A DNA stretch of 64,000 nucleotides, from NCBI GenBank assembly GCA_021323735.1, contig JAJPKM010000021.1, positions 186,001-250,000 of the forward strand. Reading direction: 5' to 3'. The stretch's first letter is position 1. Each line of letters begins with the position of its first letter. Shown here piece by piece: positions 1 to 8,192 of this stretch. The notes below the pieces were generated by a model that saw only the letters and a list, made by a program, of their open reading frames with translations, did no database searches and had not been told where the DNA came from. This DNA is from Gammaproteobacteria bacterium (GTDB taxonomy: Bacteria; Pseudomonadota; Gammaproteobacteria; Steroidobacterales; Steroidobacteraceae). The translations under genes and the position numbers were made by a program.

Positions 1-254
1 GCGCGGTCGTATGCCCTGCGACGCGCCGATGCATAAAGATACAACCCCGCCAAGGCGGTCATGAGAAAGCCCACCAGCAGCGCCCCCCAAGCGTTTGCCG
101 GCACCGCTCCAGGGTGGGCTCCCGCAAGGGATACTGACGCGGTGGTCCAGGCTTGACCGGAGGACGTCACAGTCCGCGTGAAGAGCAGGCCGATCCCGAT
201 GACCGCGGCAACCGGCCAATAGCGTCTCGCGCCTGCGCTATCTAACACTTTCAT
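1..254 (-). CDS. Partial small membrane protein (3' end outside the window)
   Basis: The minus-strand frame opens at an ATG at 254 and stays free of stops to base 1, giving at least 84 codons. The visible part has a short basic N-terminus, a hydrophobic segment at about residues 13-25 (PVAAVIGIGLLF), a Ser/Thr/Gly-rich linker, and a second hydrophobic segment at about 57-76 (GALLVGFLMTALAGLYLY) followed by an Arg-rich stretch (SARRRAYDR). This looks like an inner-membrane protein with two helices so far. I do not recognise the family. No clear ribosome binding site precedes the ATG. The 275 bases between this gene and the next one (255-529) show nothing I can name. Confidence 0.5.
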   Translation of the reverse strand, partial: MKVLDSAGARRYWPVAAVIGIGLLFTRTVTSSGQAWTTASVSLAGAHPGAVPANAWGALLVGFLMTALAGLYLYASARRRAYDR

Positions 255-529
255 CTATACGATCATCCGGTGGAGTGATGATGAAGTGCAGTGCAGCACA
301 TCCTAATCCCACACCCCTGCCCTGGCCGCCGTACAAGCGTCTTGCCGAATTGACGCACGGATTCGCCGACCCTGGCTCGTCGTAATCGCCTACCCAACCG
401 CTGGAGCAAACACGACAATTAGTTGCGTGTCAACCATGGTCCTGGGGATGGCCCGCAGCAATCGATTCACCCCATACGATTGTCTGGCCTATAAGCGTTG
501 CCAGCACCGCGATGCCCTAGATTCCCTAC

Positions 530-1024
530 CTATTTTCGTTTAGCGAATCTATTTCGCCAATTCTCCCGCGCTTGGCGACGTACTTCCTCAAGATCGAATT
601 TCGAGGGCTGCTGCACTCGCATACGTTTCCATACTTCCCTGGCTCTTAGCTGGATTTCCGCGAGTCCCATTGTTCGTTTCGAACCAACGCCATGAGGTGG
701 TTTCGCCGACCGATTGCTTTCGGAGTCGACCGACGCCGCAAATTTTCTGACCGGTAGCGGTGGTGCCGGATACCTGCCCATCTTGGAATTCCAGTAAGCC
801 CAAGATCGAGGATCGATGATGCCGGGAGGAGCCTTATCGAGCGCTTCACGAATATCGTCATCGGTCACATGGCGGCGTATCAGCTGCATATCTTCGTGAC
901 GAGCGTAAGTCATGGCATAAGCCATGAAACGAATCGGCTCGGCGAGCGCTTGCTCCGGCGGTTCAAACCAAATGATCCGCCGCGCTATCTCGCGAGTTAG
1001 CGCCGTCAGCGGGATGGCGTTCAT
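530..1024 (-). CDS. Hypothetical partner of AbiEii-like nucleotidyltransferase
   Basis: This 164-residue protein starts at an ATG that overlaps the stop of the upstream nucleotidyltransferase gene by four bases (ATGA at 1021-1024), so the two are almost certainly co-translated. It is soluble, with a helical N-terminal half (a run around residues 24-65 rich in Arg, Asp and Glu) and a conserved-looking core (IDPRSWAYWNSKMGRYPAPP, near 70-90), then a basic C-terminus. I recognise no named domain. Its position makes it a candidate antitoxin or specificity partner of the upstream enzyme, but that rests only on the coupling. In classical AbiE systems the antitoxin gene comes first, so the order here would be reversed. 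Confidence 0.6.
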   Translation of the reverse strand: MNAIPLTALTREIARRIIWFEPPEQALAEPIRFMAYAMTYARHEDMQLIRRHVTDDDIREALDKAPPGIIDPRSWAYWNSKMGRYPAPPLPVRKFAASVDSESNRSAKPPHGVGSKRTMGLAEIQLRAREVWKRMRVQQPSKFDLEEVRRQARENWRNRFAKRK

Positions 1025-1707
1025 ATTTCCTGCTCGTAGTCGTCATCGGACCTGGAGGAGTTGCGATCCAGAGGCGGCAAATGATCCAAGTCCACTTGCC
1101 TTACGGTATCAACCAAGCGCTGCTTTAGGTCTTTCGGCAAGTCTTGCAAATTCCCGTCATCGAAAAAGGATAAGGCCTTCAGCGTGACCTCGGGATTGAA
1201 GCTGGGACCGTACAGCATTTGCGCCGCGGACAGGGCAGTAGGCAGATCGATCTTGCCGGAAGTTAGGAGCGCGTCCATATCCACGTAATCCTTGGCTTCG
1301 GCGCGAACCTGAATCACAGATGCTTTGGCGCCAGCCAGATCGAGCAACGAGGCAATTTTCAAATCGTTCTCTTTCACCACATGAGGCTGTGCCAACCTTG
1401 GCAATTTCGGCACGCCAAAAAAGGAAACCTTTACAGGCTCGCCTCGGTCCACTATCGCAGTCAGCGTGTTCTTTTCGCGCTGAATTGTTTTTGCGTCTCT
1501 CAGGAAGGGAATGCTGCCCTCCAGAGCTTCCAGATTTAGCGGCCGGTTGCAAAAAAAATCAAAATCAACTGACGTCCGATGCCCGAGGTGCAGAGCAATG
1601 GCAGTTCCACCATACAGAACAAATTCATCGGGCACCGCCGACAATTCGCGCCAAAGACGCAGTTGTGCTGCGGGAAGAATGTCCGTGCGCGGAGAAAACT
1701 CCTTCAT
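1021..1707 (-). CDS. AbiEii/AbiGii-like nucleotidyltransferase (putative toxin)
   Basis: The 228-residue protein has the minimal nucleotidyltransferase signature of the AbiEii/DUF1814 family: a GG pair at residues 33-34 (LYGGTAIALHLGHR) followed by Ser-Val-Asp-Phe-Asp, with Asp48 and Asp50 as the likely metal ligands. Family members transfer nucleotides to tRNA or other targets and act as toxins in type IV toxin-antitoxin and phage-abortive systems; whether this one is toxic cannot be read from sequence. A four-base overlap couples it to the small downstream gene. It lies about 120 bases beyond the 3' end of tRNA-Gly, a usual place for acquired genes, although no integrase is visible in the window. 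Confidence 0.75.
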   Translation of the reverse strand: MKEFSPRTDILPAAQLRLWRELSAVPDEFVLYGGTAIALHLGHRTSVDFDFFCNRPLNLEALEGSIPFLRDAKTIQREKNTLTAIVDRGEPVKVSFFGVPKLPRLAQPHVVKENDLKIASLLDLAGAKASVIQVRAEAKDYVDMDALLTSGKIDLPTALSAAQMLYGPSFNPEVTLKALSFFDDGNLQDLPKDLKQRLVDTVRQVDLDHLPPLDRNSSRSDDDYEQEI

Positions 1708-1829
1708 CTAAGGGAGTTTAAAGGCACGGCCGCGCGCGCGGAAGGCTGATCTTGCCGATCAGTTGCTTGCGCCTCCCCCGATAGGATTAACCGGAGGGAA
1801 TGCCGCCTGGGAGCGCGCTGTGAAAATTT

Positions 1830-1905
<76 letters not shown>

Positions 1906-1921
1906 CTCAAACAGAGGCGCA

Positions 1922-1949
1922 ATTGTAGGGCCGTACTGCCGGGAGTCAA
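1922..1949 (-). promoter_or_regulatory. Sigma-70 promoter of tRNA-Gly
   Basis: On the minus strand there is a -35 box TTGACT (1949-1944), a 16-base spacer and a -10 box TACAAT (1927-1922), each one mismatch from consensus. The bases right after the -10 box are GC-rich (TGCGCC), the kind of discriminator seen in stringently controlled stable-RNA promoters. Transcription would begin about 10 bases before the mature tRNA end. Confidence 0.8.
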
Positions 1950-2074
1950 GAAGAAATCACCGAAAAATGCGGCTAACGCCTTGAACCGCCCGACAATTTC
2001 AGTGGACAGCAGTCTCGGCGCGTGCTCCAGCCTGGTGGGGCGGCTCAGTCGCTGATTCTCGCCGCCGCCGGGGC

Positions 2075-2187
2075 GTCCATGCCGAAACGGGGTGTCCTGT
2101 CGAGCCAGACGCCAATGCCTAGCCCTTACCCTCGAGCCTGTACGCCTGAGGCAGGGTATCCATGCTGAGTGGGGTGTCTATCCCGAG
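2075..2187. repeat. Imperfect direct repeat in the pgsA-tRNA gap
   Basis: The 360 bases between tRNA-Gly and pgsA hold no convincing gene. They contain two related stretches of about 30 bases, at 2075-2104 and 2158-2187, which share CCATGC, GGGGTGTC and a terminal CGAG in the same order. A weaker third match may sit near 2230-2255. The purpose is unknown; it could be the residue of a duplicated or decayed sequence. Confidence 0.35.
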
Positions 2188-2267
2188 TCGCGGCGCCCAT
2201 ACCAAGCCGACGTAAACCGCGTCGGGGTTCACATGCCGTGCGGCGGTGCTTATGAGGTGCCGCGACG

Positions 2268-2867
2268 CTACAGACGCGAGCTATTACGCAATTCCGGCCA
2301 TGCCAAACGCAGGTACAAAACCATGGACCACAGGGTCAGTACCGCCGCGACGGCGGTGAGCACCAGCCCCAGCTTGTAGATGGGAATCCCGAGCAGCGCA
2401 TGCCGGAACAACATCATCGACAGCCCGGTGATTTGCATGATGGTCTTGTACTTGCCCAGCATCGACACCTTGATGCGGCCGCGCGCGCCGATCTCAGCCA
2501 TCCATTCGCGCAGCGCCGATACGGCGATCTCACGGCCGATGATCACCGTAGCCATGATGGTGATGAACCAACGCGGATCCGCGCTGACGATCAGCACCAG
2601 GGCGGCGGCGACGATCAGCTTGTCGGCGACGGGATCCAGGAACGCGCCCAGCCGTGAGGTCAATCCCAGTTTGCGCGCGAAGTAACCGTCCAGGGTGTCG
2701 GTGATGCCCGCCAATGCAAAGCCCACGCCCGCGGCCGCGTGCGCCCACCAAAAAGGCAAATAAAACAGGACCACGACGCCTGGAATCATCAGTATGCGCA
2801 ACCACGTCAGCGTGTTCGGCAAATTCCAGTGGGATTTGGGTTCAGCGTCCGGGATGGAGGTGCTCAT
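2268..2867 (-). CDS. pgsA: CDP-diacylglycerol-glycerol-3-phosphate 3-phosphatidyltransferase
   Basis: PgsA makes phosphatidylglycerol phosphate from CDP-diacylglycerol and glycerol-3-phosphate, the committed step to phosphatidylglycerol and cardiolipin, in the inner membrane. The 199-residue protein carries the complete CDP-alcohol phosphotransferase motif: Asp57, Asp60-Gly61, Ala64-Arg65, Gly74, Asp78 and Asp82 with exact family spacing. Several hydrophobic helices surround it. The N-terminus is about 13 residues longer than E. coli PgsA. The start lies 26 bases inside the end of uvrC, so translation is probably coupled. The order uvrC-pgsA-tRNA-Gly is conserved in gammaproteobacteria. Confidence 0.96.
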   Translation of the reverse strand: MSTSIPDAEPKSHWNLPNTLTWLRILMIPGVVVLFYLPFWWAHAAAGVGFALAGITDTLDGYFARKLGLTSRLGAFLDPVADKLIVAAALVLIVSADPRWFITIMATVIIGREIAVSALREWMAEIGARGRIKVSMLGKYKTIMQITGLSMMLFRHALLGIPIYKLGLVLTAVAAVLTLWSMVLYLRLAWPELRNSSRL

Positions 2868-4683
2868 AGACTACCTGCGCCAGTTCCCGCCCAAGACCCC
2901 GAACCTGAATGAAGTCCTCGATGCCCGCACGGAGTATTCCTTGTAGGCCGCCGAACCGTTTCAGCAGTTCGCGCCGTTTCACCGGCCCCAAACCCGGGAT
3001 GGTCTCAAGTATCGACTGGCTATGACGTTTGGCCCGCTTGCGGCGGTGACCCGAGATCGCGAAACGATGCGCTTCATCGCGCACGCGTTGAACCAAATGC
3101 AATGCGCGTGAATCGGGGGGCAGTATAGTGGGCGTGCTCTCCCCCAACAAGAACAGTTGCTCCTGGCCGGCGCGCCGGTCGGCGCCCTTGGCAACGCCAA
3201 CCAAGGTAATACCCTCGACGCCGAGCTCCTCCAGTACTTTGGCTGCCTCCGCCAGCTGTCCCTTGCCGCCATCGATCAAGAGAACATCGGGCTTGATGAA
3301 TTCACCCTCCCGCACCCGCTTGTAGCGCCGAGTCAACGCCTGATACATCGCCGCATAGTCGTCGCCCGGTTCAATGCCGGAGATGTTGAAGCGCCGATAC
3401 TCGCTCTTCAGCGGGCCCTCAACGCCGAACACCACGCAGGAGGCCACCGTGTCCGTGCCTCCGGTGTGGCTGATGTCGAAGCATTCCAGCCGATTCGGCG
3501 CCTCCGCAAGGTCGAACGCCTCGCGCAGATCTTCCAGGCTCGACTCGATGCCTGCGCGCGCCAGCCGCCGCATGGTGAGGGCCTGTTCGGCATTGTTGTG
3601 CGTCATCTCCAACCAGCGTGCACGAATGCCGCGTACCGAAGAACAGATGCGCACCTTGTGCCCCAGCCGCCCGCCTAAGGCGGATTCCAGAAGCGGCATC
3701 TCATCGAAATCTTGCTCGACGATGATCTCGGCGGGCGCGTCGCGTTCCAAATAATATTGCATCACAAAGGCGGAAAGCACCTCCTGCGGCTCCGCCAACA
3801 GTGCCTTCGGGAAAAACGTCGTGCTGCCGAGGCTCCGGCCCGCCCGCACGAACATCAGTGCCACGCAGTACTCACCGTTGGCGGCTGCAATCGCGATAAC
3901 GTCCGCGTCGTGATCCGCGCCCGCGGTAACGATTTGCTGGGCCTGAATGACTTTGAGCTTCGCCAGCTGGTCGCGCAGCGTCGCGGCTTCTTCGAAGTCC
4001 AGGCGCCCGGCGGCTGCCTCCATCCGCCGCCCGAGATCTTCGCTGACTTCGTCATTGCGGCCCTCGAGCACCTTGATGGCCGCACCCACATCGCGCGCAT
4101 AGTGCTCCTTGGACACGAGACCTACGCAAGGTGCCGTGCAGCGCTGGATTTGGTACTGCAGGCAAGGCCTGGACCGATTGGCAAAATACGTATCGTCGCA
4201 GTTGCGGATGCGAAACAGTTTCTGCAGCTGCTGCAGCGTATCCCGGACCGCGCCGGCGGAGGGGTACGGCCCGAAGTACTTGCCCGGTTCCTTGCGCGAG
4301 CCGCGGTAGAAACTCAAACGTGGAAACTCATGCTGGGTTTCCAGATGCAGGTAGGGGAAACTCTTGTCGTCGCGCAGCACCACATTGAATCGCGGCCGGT
4401 GTTTCTTGATCAGGTTGTATTCAATCAGCAGCGCTTCGGTGTCGGAATTGGTGATCGTGACTTCCATGCTGGCCGTCTTGGCGATGAGGGCCTGAACCTT
4501 GGGCTGCACGTTGCTCGGCTGGAAGTACGAGGCAACCCGGCTCTTGAGATTGCGCGCCTTGCCGACGTAGAGGATCTGCCCTCCCGAGTCGAGCATTCGG
4601 TATATCCCGGGTCGGCCCGGCAGGGTATCGACGAACACCTTGGCGTCGAAGCGTTCCGCGGGTATGGAGAACTCGGTACTCAC
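2842..4683 (-). CDS. uvrC: Excinuclease ABC subunit C
   Basis: UvrC makes both incisions around bulky DNA lesions after UvrAB has loaded. The 613-residue protein is full length (E. coli 610). The N-terminal GIY-YIG nuclease spans about residues 20-98 (GIYRM at 26, LYVGKARNLKSR at 38), a Cys-rich region follows (CDDTYFANRSRPC), then the UVR helix that binds UvrB (LDFEEAATLRDQLAKLK), the RNase H-like endonuclease (FDISHTGG) and C-terminal helix-hairpin-helix motifs (ETIPGLGPVKRRELLKRFGG). The start is GTG, overlapping the stop of the glycosylase gene by four bases (GTGA), so udg, uvrC and pgsA form one DNA-repair and lipid operon. Confidence 0.98.
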   Translation of the reverse strand: MSTEFSIPAERFDAKVFVDTLPGRPGIYRMLDSGGQILYVGKARNLKSRVASYFQPSNVQPKVQALIAKTASMEVTITNSDTEALLIEYNLIKKHRPRFNVVLRDDKSFPYLHLETQHEFPRLSFYRGSRKEPGKYFGPYPSAGAVRDTLQQLQKLFRIRNCDDTYFANRSRPCLQYQIQRCTAPCVGLVSKEHYARDVGAAIKVLEGRNDEVSEDLGRRMEAAAGRLDFEEAATLRDQLAKLKVIQAQQIVTAGADHDADVIAIAAANGEYCVALMFVRAGRSLGSTTFFPKALLAEPQEVLSAFVMQYYLERDAPAEIIVEQDFDEMPLLESALGGRLGHKVRICSSVRGIRARWLEMTHNNAEQALTMRRLARAGIESSLEDLREAFDLAEAPNRLECFDISHTGGTDTVASCVVFGVEGPLKSEYRRFNISGIEPGDDYAAMYQALTRRYKRVREGEFIKPDVLLIDGGKGQLAEAAKVLEELGVEGITLVGVAKGADRRAGQEQLFLLGESTPTILPPDSRALHLVQRVRDEAHRFAISGHRRKRAKRHSQSILETIPGLGPVKRRELLKRFGGLQGILRAGIEDFIQVRGLGRELAQVVYEHLHPGR

Positions 4684-5345
4684 GGCGCTCCGCCTGAGCC
4701 CTCCCGGGCCCCTGGGTGCGCGAGGTCCCGTGCCCTTGCGACGACGGCCTCGAACATCTCAGTGGTGAGCCGCCGTGTCTGCGTGTTGTAGCGGCTGCAG
4801 TGATACGAGTCGAGCAACACCCGCCCGGCGCCCAGTGAGTGCTCTGCCGCATGGGCAAAACGATATCCTGCAACGGGCAGACCGTACGCACGCAGCACCG
4901 CGACGTGCGCGATAGCACCGAGCGCGAGTATGACGCGCGCGCTACGGCTGTGTTCGAGTTCCGCCTTAAGGTACGCGTTGCATTCCTTGATCTCTGCGGG
5001 CAGCGGTTTGTTGGCGGGTGGCAGGCACTTGACGGAGTTGGTGATCCGCGCATCCTTGAGCATGAGCCCATCGTCCGTGGCGATCGACTCAGGTGCCGAG
5101 GCCAGTCCGAACTTGTACAGGGTGCGGTATAGCAATATGCCGGCATGATCGCCGGTGAAGGGTCGCCCCGTGCGGTTGGCACCGTGCATGCCGGGCGCCA
5201 GGCCGACCAAAACAATACGCGCCGCAGGATCGCCGAACGGCGGCACCGGCCGGCAGTAGTACTCGGGCTCCCCGACGTGCACGGCATCCAGAAAAGCCGC
5301 CAGACGCGGACAGCGCCGGCAATCGGCGTCAAAAATAGAACTCAT
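4680..5345 (-). CDS. Uracil-DNA glycosylase, family 5 (UDGb-like), Fe-S
   Basis: This enzyme removes uracil, and in this family also other deaminated purines, from DNA. From the ATG at 5345 the protein is 221 residues. Motif A reads GLAPGMHGANRTGR (48-61), the polar-poor family-5 version; the second active-site motif is SYHCSRYNTQT (His182). Cys9, Cys12, Cys107 and Cys122 form the C-x2-C, C-x14-C set that binds a 4Fe-4S cluster in family 4 and 5 enzymes. An in-frame start at 5405 would add 20 residues of poor quality, so 5345 is preferred. It is coupled to uvrC by a GTGA overlap, which pairs base-excision with nucleotide-excision repair. Confidence 0.9.
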   Translation of the reverse strand: MSSIFDADCRRCPRLAAFLDAVHVGEPEYYCRPVPPFGDPAARIVLVGLAPGMHGANRTGRPFTGDHAGILLYRTLYKFGLASAPESIATDDGLMLKDARITNSVKCLPPANKPLPAEIKECNAYLKAELEHSRSARVILALGAIAHVAVLRAYGLPVAGYRFAHAAEHSLGAGRVLLDSYHCSRYNTQTRRLTTEMFEAVVARARDLAHPGAREGSGGAP

Positions 5346-5403
5346 ACAGCGAAGATGTATCACAACGCCGGGCTCATGATCAGGTGGGCCCCGCCGAGCG
5401 CAC

Positions 5404-5438
5404 AAAAAAAACGGGCTACGCGGATCACGCGTAGCCCG
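5404..5438 (-). terminator. Strong intrinsic terminator (minus strand)
   Basis: An 11-bp perfect inverted repeat, CGGGCTACGCG at 5412-5422 and CGCGTAGCCCG at 5428-5438, encloses a 5-base loop. On the minus strand it is followed by eight uninterrupted T (A-run at 5404-5411). There is no T-run on the plus side, so it serves minus-strand transcripts only. It could end either the candidate small RNA starting near 5690 or a long 3' untranslated region of the P450 gene. Confidence 0.9.
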
Positions 5439-5688
5439 CCATCGATCGCGCTTGGACTTTGGACTAACCCGAGCGCAACTGAACCTGAAGCCCGGTAGGC
5501 TTAGAACCCGTCAGACCCCCATGTCGGAGGAAAGGTTTCTCGCAGTTAGCCAATTATTTTTGTTGGCTGTCCCTCAAGACTCGAGCGGTCTCGAATCGCT
5601 CAAGTATCGGGCTGCGGGATGGTTCCAGCGCAGAATAGCACCTGCTGGCACTGGGGCAAGCCGGCTTTTCAAAAACTGCCGGCCGTGA
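5405..5688 (-). ncRNA. Candidate FNR/Anr-controlled small RNA
   Basis: No gene is supported between 5439 and 5795. On the minus strand an FNR box centred at 5728.5 is followed about 41 bases later by this stretch, which ends in the intrinsic terminator at 5404-5438; the transcript would be about 280 nt. It has further hairpins: 5661-5682 (CCGGC/GCCGG), 5583-5601 (GAGCG/CGCTC) and 5548-5568 (AGCCAA/TTGGCT around an A/U-rich loop). A single-stranded CCUUUCCUCC (about 5526-5535) is complementary to Shine-Dalgarno sequences. This layout resembles the FNR/Anr-activated sRNAs FnrS and PhrS in design, not visibly in sequence. The exact start is inferred; the -10 region (AACAAT, 5696-5691) is weak. 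Confidence 0.45.
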
Positions 5689-5721
5689 ATATTGTTAAAT
5701 CGAGATATACGCTGTAAGATA

Positions 5722-5735
5722 TTGATTTAAATCAA
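5722..5735 (-). promoter_or_regulatory. Perfect FNR/Anr box
   Basis: TTGATTTAAATCAA matches the FNR/Anr consensus TTGAT-N4-ATCAA without mismatch and sits in a markedly AT-rich island (about 5690-5755) within GC-rich DNA. Centred near -41.5 from a minus-strand start at about 5687, it would be a class II activator site. The plus strand has no gene to control, and the P450 gene ends 61 bases away reading through the box. Confidence 0.65.
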
Positions 5736-5795
5736 TTATATGGCAATTTACATTTGGAGCCAATGGTCACCTCCGCCACCGCTAACCCAGGAGGG

Positions 5796-7199
5796 CTAGC
5801 CCCCGGCGCGCGGGCCTCCCCTGCCCGTCAGGAGCATTTTCATCCCATGACGGGCCCGTAAGGTAATCAGACCTTGAGGTTCGACCGGGTGCCCCGGCAC
5901 CATCCGTAAGGTATACCGCTGCGCCAAGGTCGCGAGCAGAATCGTCGCTTCCGCCAACGCAAAAGCAGCCCCGATGCAGATTCGCTTGCCGCCGCCGAAC
6001 GGCAGATAGGAGAATCGCGCCCGTTCGGACGAGCGTTCGGGAGAAAAGCGTTCCGGATCGAAGCGTCCCGGCTGGTCCCACAACTTGACATGACGATGCA
6101 GCAGCCATGGCACGATCATCACGGTCGAACCCTTCGGTATGCGCCGGCCGACGAGTGTGTCCTCGGTCATGGCTTGGCGTGCGATGGTGTGTACCGGCGG
6201 ATAGATGCGCATGGATTCCTCCACCACCATCCGCGTGTAAATGAGCTTATTCAGATCCTCGTTTCCCGGCGCGCGTCCGCCGAGCACCGTATCGAGCTCG
6301 GCGTGCAGCTTCGCCTCCTCCGCCGGATGCTGCGACAGCAGAAACCAAGTCCAGGTCATCGCCATGGCCGTGGTCTCGTGGCCGGCCAGAAAAATCGTGA
6401 TCACCTGATCGCGCACTTCCTGCGCCGTCATGCCCGCACCGCCCTGCTCGTCGCGTGCCGCGATCAGCCTTGCCAGCAGATCTTTCGGATGGCTTCCAGG
6501 ATTACGCGTGCGCTCCTCGATCAGACGGTCGATGATCTTGTCGAATTCGCCTAGGGTGCGCTGTGCAACCCCGGAACGCGCAAGGCCCGCCAGCCACTTG
6601 GGCCACCCCATCATGTCGAAAATATTCGGCCGCATCTCCAGTTGGTAATCACCGGCGCTGCGAGCCATGATCTCGACGATATCGTCGGAATCGTTGGAAA
6701 ACATGGTGCGTGAAATGATATTGAGCGTCACCTCCATCATCGCCGTCGAAACGTCGATACCGGTGTCTGCCGGGACCTTGCTCCATTCGGCCATTAGCTC
6801 TTCCGCGGCACCGGTCATGATGGGGGTGTAGGCGGCAACGCTTCGATGATCGAAAGCCGGCGACATGGTGCGCCGATGCTGCCGCCAGACCTCGCCTTCC
6901 GAGGTGATCAGCCCTCTTCCCAGGCCCGGTTCGAGTATTCGTCGGGTAAGTTCGGTCTTCCGGTAGTTGGCTGCGTTGTCGATGAGAACCTGCTTGATGG
7001 CCGCCAGATCGTTCACCACGAAAATACGGCGCCCAAACATCTTTCGCTCGATAATGTCGAGTTCGTAGGCCTCTTGCGCAAAGGACGTTATGGCGCTGTC
7101 GCGCAGCGCGCGCACGAACTGGAAAAAGGGCAGGCGACGTGGCCGTGGTATGGGTGCGGGTAGCGCGGGCGCTGCCACCGGATTGCCGAGGGTGGTCAT
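5796..7199 (-). CDS. Cytochrome P450
   Basis: This 467-residue haem monooxygenase has all the P450 landmarks: the I-helix oxygen-binding motif AGHETT, the K-helix ExxR (EESMR), and the haem-ligand loop FGGGKRICIG with Cys408 as the thiolate ligand. There is no N-terminal membrane helix, so it is a soluble bacterial type that needs separate electron carriers; no ferredoxin or ferredoxin reductase gene is near it in the window. The substrate cannot be predicted from sequence; fatty-acid, alkane or terpenoid hydroxylation are all possible. It is transcribed divergently from the repeat-bearing gene at 7333. Confidence 0.95.
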   Translation of the reverse strand: MTTLGNPVAAPALPAPIPRPRRLPFFQFVRALRDSAITSFAQEAYELDIIERKMFGRRIFVVNDLAAIKQVLIDNAANYRKTELTRRILEPGLGRGLITSEGEVWRQHRRTMSPAFDHRSVAAYTPIMTGAAEELMAEWSKVPADTGIDVSTAMMEVTLNIISRTMFSNDSDDIVEIMARSAGDYQLEMRPNIFDMMGWPKWLAGLARSGVAQRTLGEFDKIIDRLIEERTRNPGSHPKDLLARLIAARDEQGGAGMTAQEVRDQVITIFLAGHETTAMAMTWTWFLLSQHPAEEAKLHAELDTVLGGRAPGNEDLNKLIYTRMVVEESMRIYPPVHTIARQAMTEDTLVGRRIPKGSTVMIVPWLLHRHVKLWDQPGRFDPERFSPERSSERARFSYLPFGGGKRICIGAAFALAEATILLATLAQRYTLRMVPGHPVEPQGLITLRARHGMKMLLTGRGGPRAGG

Positions 7200-7266
7200 G
7201 GCCGCAATTTAACACGAGACGTCAGGAAACTCGCGCCTGGCCGAATTTGTCAAATATCCGCCCGAC

Positions 7267-7285
7267 GGTTAATTCGGGGTTAATT
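7267..7285. repeat. Two GGTTAATT direct repeats upstream of the 7333 gene
   Basis: GGTTAATT occurs at 7267-7274 and again at 7278-7285, one helical turn (11 bases) apart, in the 133-bp divergent gap between the P450 gene and the gene at 7333. Same-face spacing is typical of an activator or repressor site, but I recognise no regulator for it. Confidence 0.3.
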
Positions 7286-7332
7286 ATCATGGATGTTCGC
7301 CCGGCATCGCACGCAAAGAGGATAATCGGCTC

Positions 7333-8079
7333 ATGAACAAGGAGCGCGGTCTGGCCTGGATCTTGAGCGGTCTCACGCTGGCGACAGCGGCGGCCGCCAT
7401 GACCATGGTCATTGCGCGCAGGCAGGTGCCGGCTTGGCTCCCTTCAAGTGCGGGTGCGGCACAGATCGCTGCTGAACCTGCTTCGCTGCCGTTGAATGCT
7501 GCGCCGGTGGCACTCCCCGCAACGGCGAGCCTTGCCCCGCCCTCTCCTGACACAGCGCAGGCGTCCGCGACAGAGGGCCCCACTTTCCAGCCGCCGGATC
7601 AGACCCAGGTCGCAGCGACCGAACCGCCGGCGGACAGCGGGCAGATTTGGGAATGTACGACGAACGGCATCAAGACCTTCTCCGGCAATCCCTGCGGTGA
7701 GAAGTCGACCCTGCTCGAAGTGCGCGCCATCAACACCATGAATCCAGCGCCTGACGCGCATTACGCGCGGGCGTACGCCGATCCTCATTACGCCGATCCT
7801 CATTACGCCGATCCTCGTTACGCCGACCCACGTTACGCCGACCCACGCTACGCCGATCCGCGTTATGCGCCGCGCTACACCGATTCCAATGCCTATGGCG
7901 ATCCGAACGGCTATGACCAAGATAGCCCGCCCGACCAGATCAACGGGGACTACAACGGCGGCTATGCCGGCAATTCCTATGTCATCGTGCCGGGGTACGC
8001 ATTCCTGCCCCACAGAAGGCCTGAGCATCCGCATCGGCCGGACTCGCACCATAATTCCGCACCCGTGCGCAAGAATTAA
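7333..8079 (+). CDS. DUF4124-like envelope protein with YADPR/H pentapeptide repeats
   Basis: The 248-residue protein has a membrane anchor or uncleaved signal at about residues 7-26, an Ala/Pro-rich linker, and a short Cys-containing module at about 106-126 (WECTTNGIKTFSGNPCGE) that looks like the DUF4124 domain of proteobacterial periplasmic proteins. Six exact or near-exact 15-base units at 7774-7863 encode a tandem Tyr-Ala-Asp-Pro-Arg/His repeat (residues 148-177), and the tail is rich in Tyr, Gly, Asn, His and Pro. The tail is probably disordered and exported. No function is known. Slippage in the repeat should make its copy number variable. Confidence 0.7.
   Translation: MNKERGLAWILSGLTLATAAAAMTMVIARRQVPAWLPSSAGAAQIAAEPASLPLNAAPVALPATASLAPPSPDTAQASATEGPTFQPPDQTQVAATEPPADSGQIWECTTNGIKTFSGNPCGEKSTLLEVRAINTMNPAPDAHYARAYADPHYADPHYADPRYADPRYADPRYADPRYAPRYTDSNAYGDPNGYDQDSPPDQINGDYNGGYAGNSYVIVPGYAFLPHRRPEHPHRPDSHHNSAPVRKN
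7774..7863 (+). repeat. 15-bp tandem repeat, six copies, coding YADP(R/H)
   Basis: Six consecutive 15-base units begin with TACGCC at 7774, 7789, 7804, 7819, 7834 and 7849. The first two are identical and the others differ mainly at third codon positions and at the Arg/His codon, which suggests repeated duplication with selection for the peptide. Confidence 0.9.
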
Positions 8080-8192
8080 GCTGACAGGCGATGCGGCTGG
8101 GAGATTCTCGCGAGGTGCCTGCCCGGTAATCTGCGCCGTTCCCGTGGCGTTGGAAGCAGTCGCGGCGCCCAAAATAACCATGGAGCAAGACA

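Noticed and set aside
1746-1762. CTGATC/GATCAG inverted repeat as tRNA-Gly terminator
   Set aside because: Only six base pairs and no T-run, so not convincing.
3712-4791. 359-codon plus-strand frame opposite uvrC
   Set aside because: Shadow of uvrC, with no domain and no ribosome binding site.
5452-5688. Plus-strand small open frame in the sRNA region
   Set aside because: No good start with a ribosome binding site, no similarity I recognise, and the terminator and FNR box are better explained by a minus-strand transcript.
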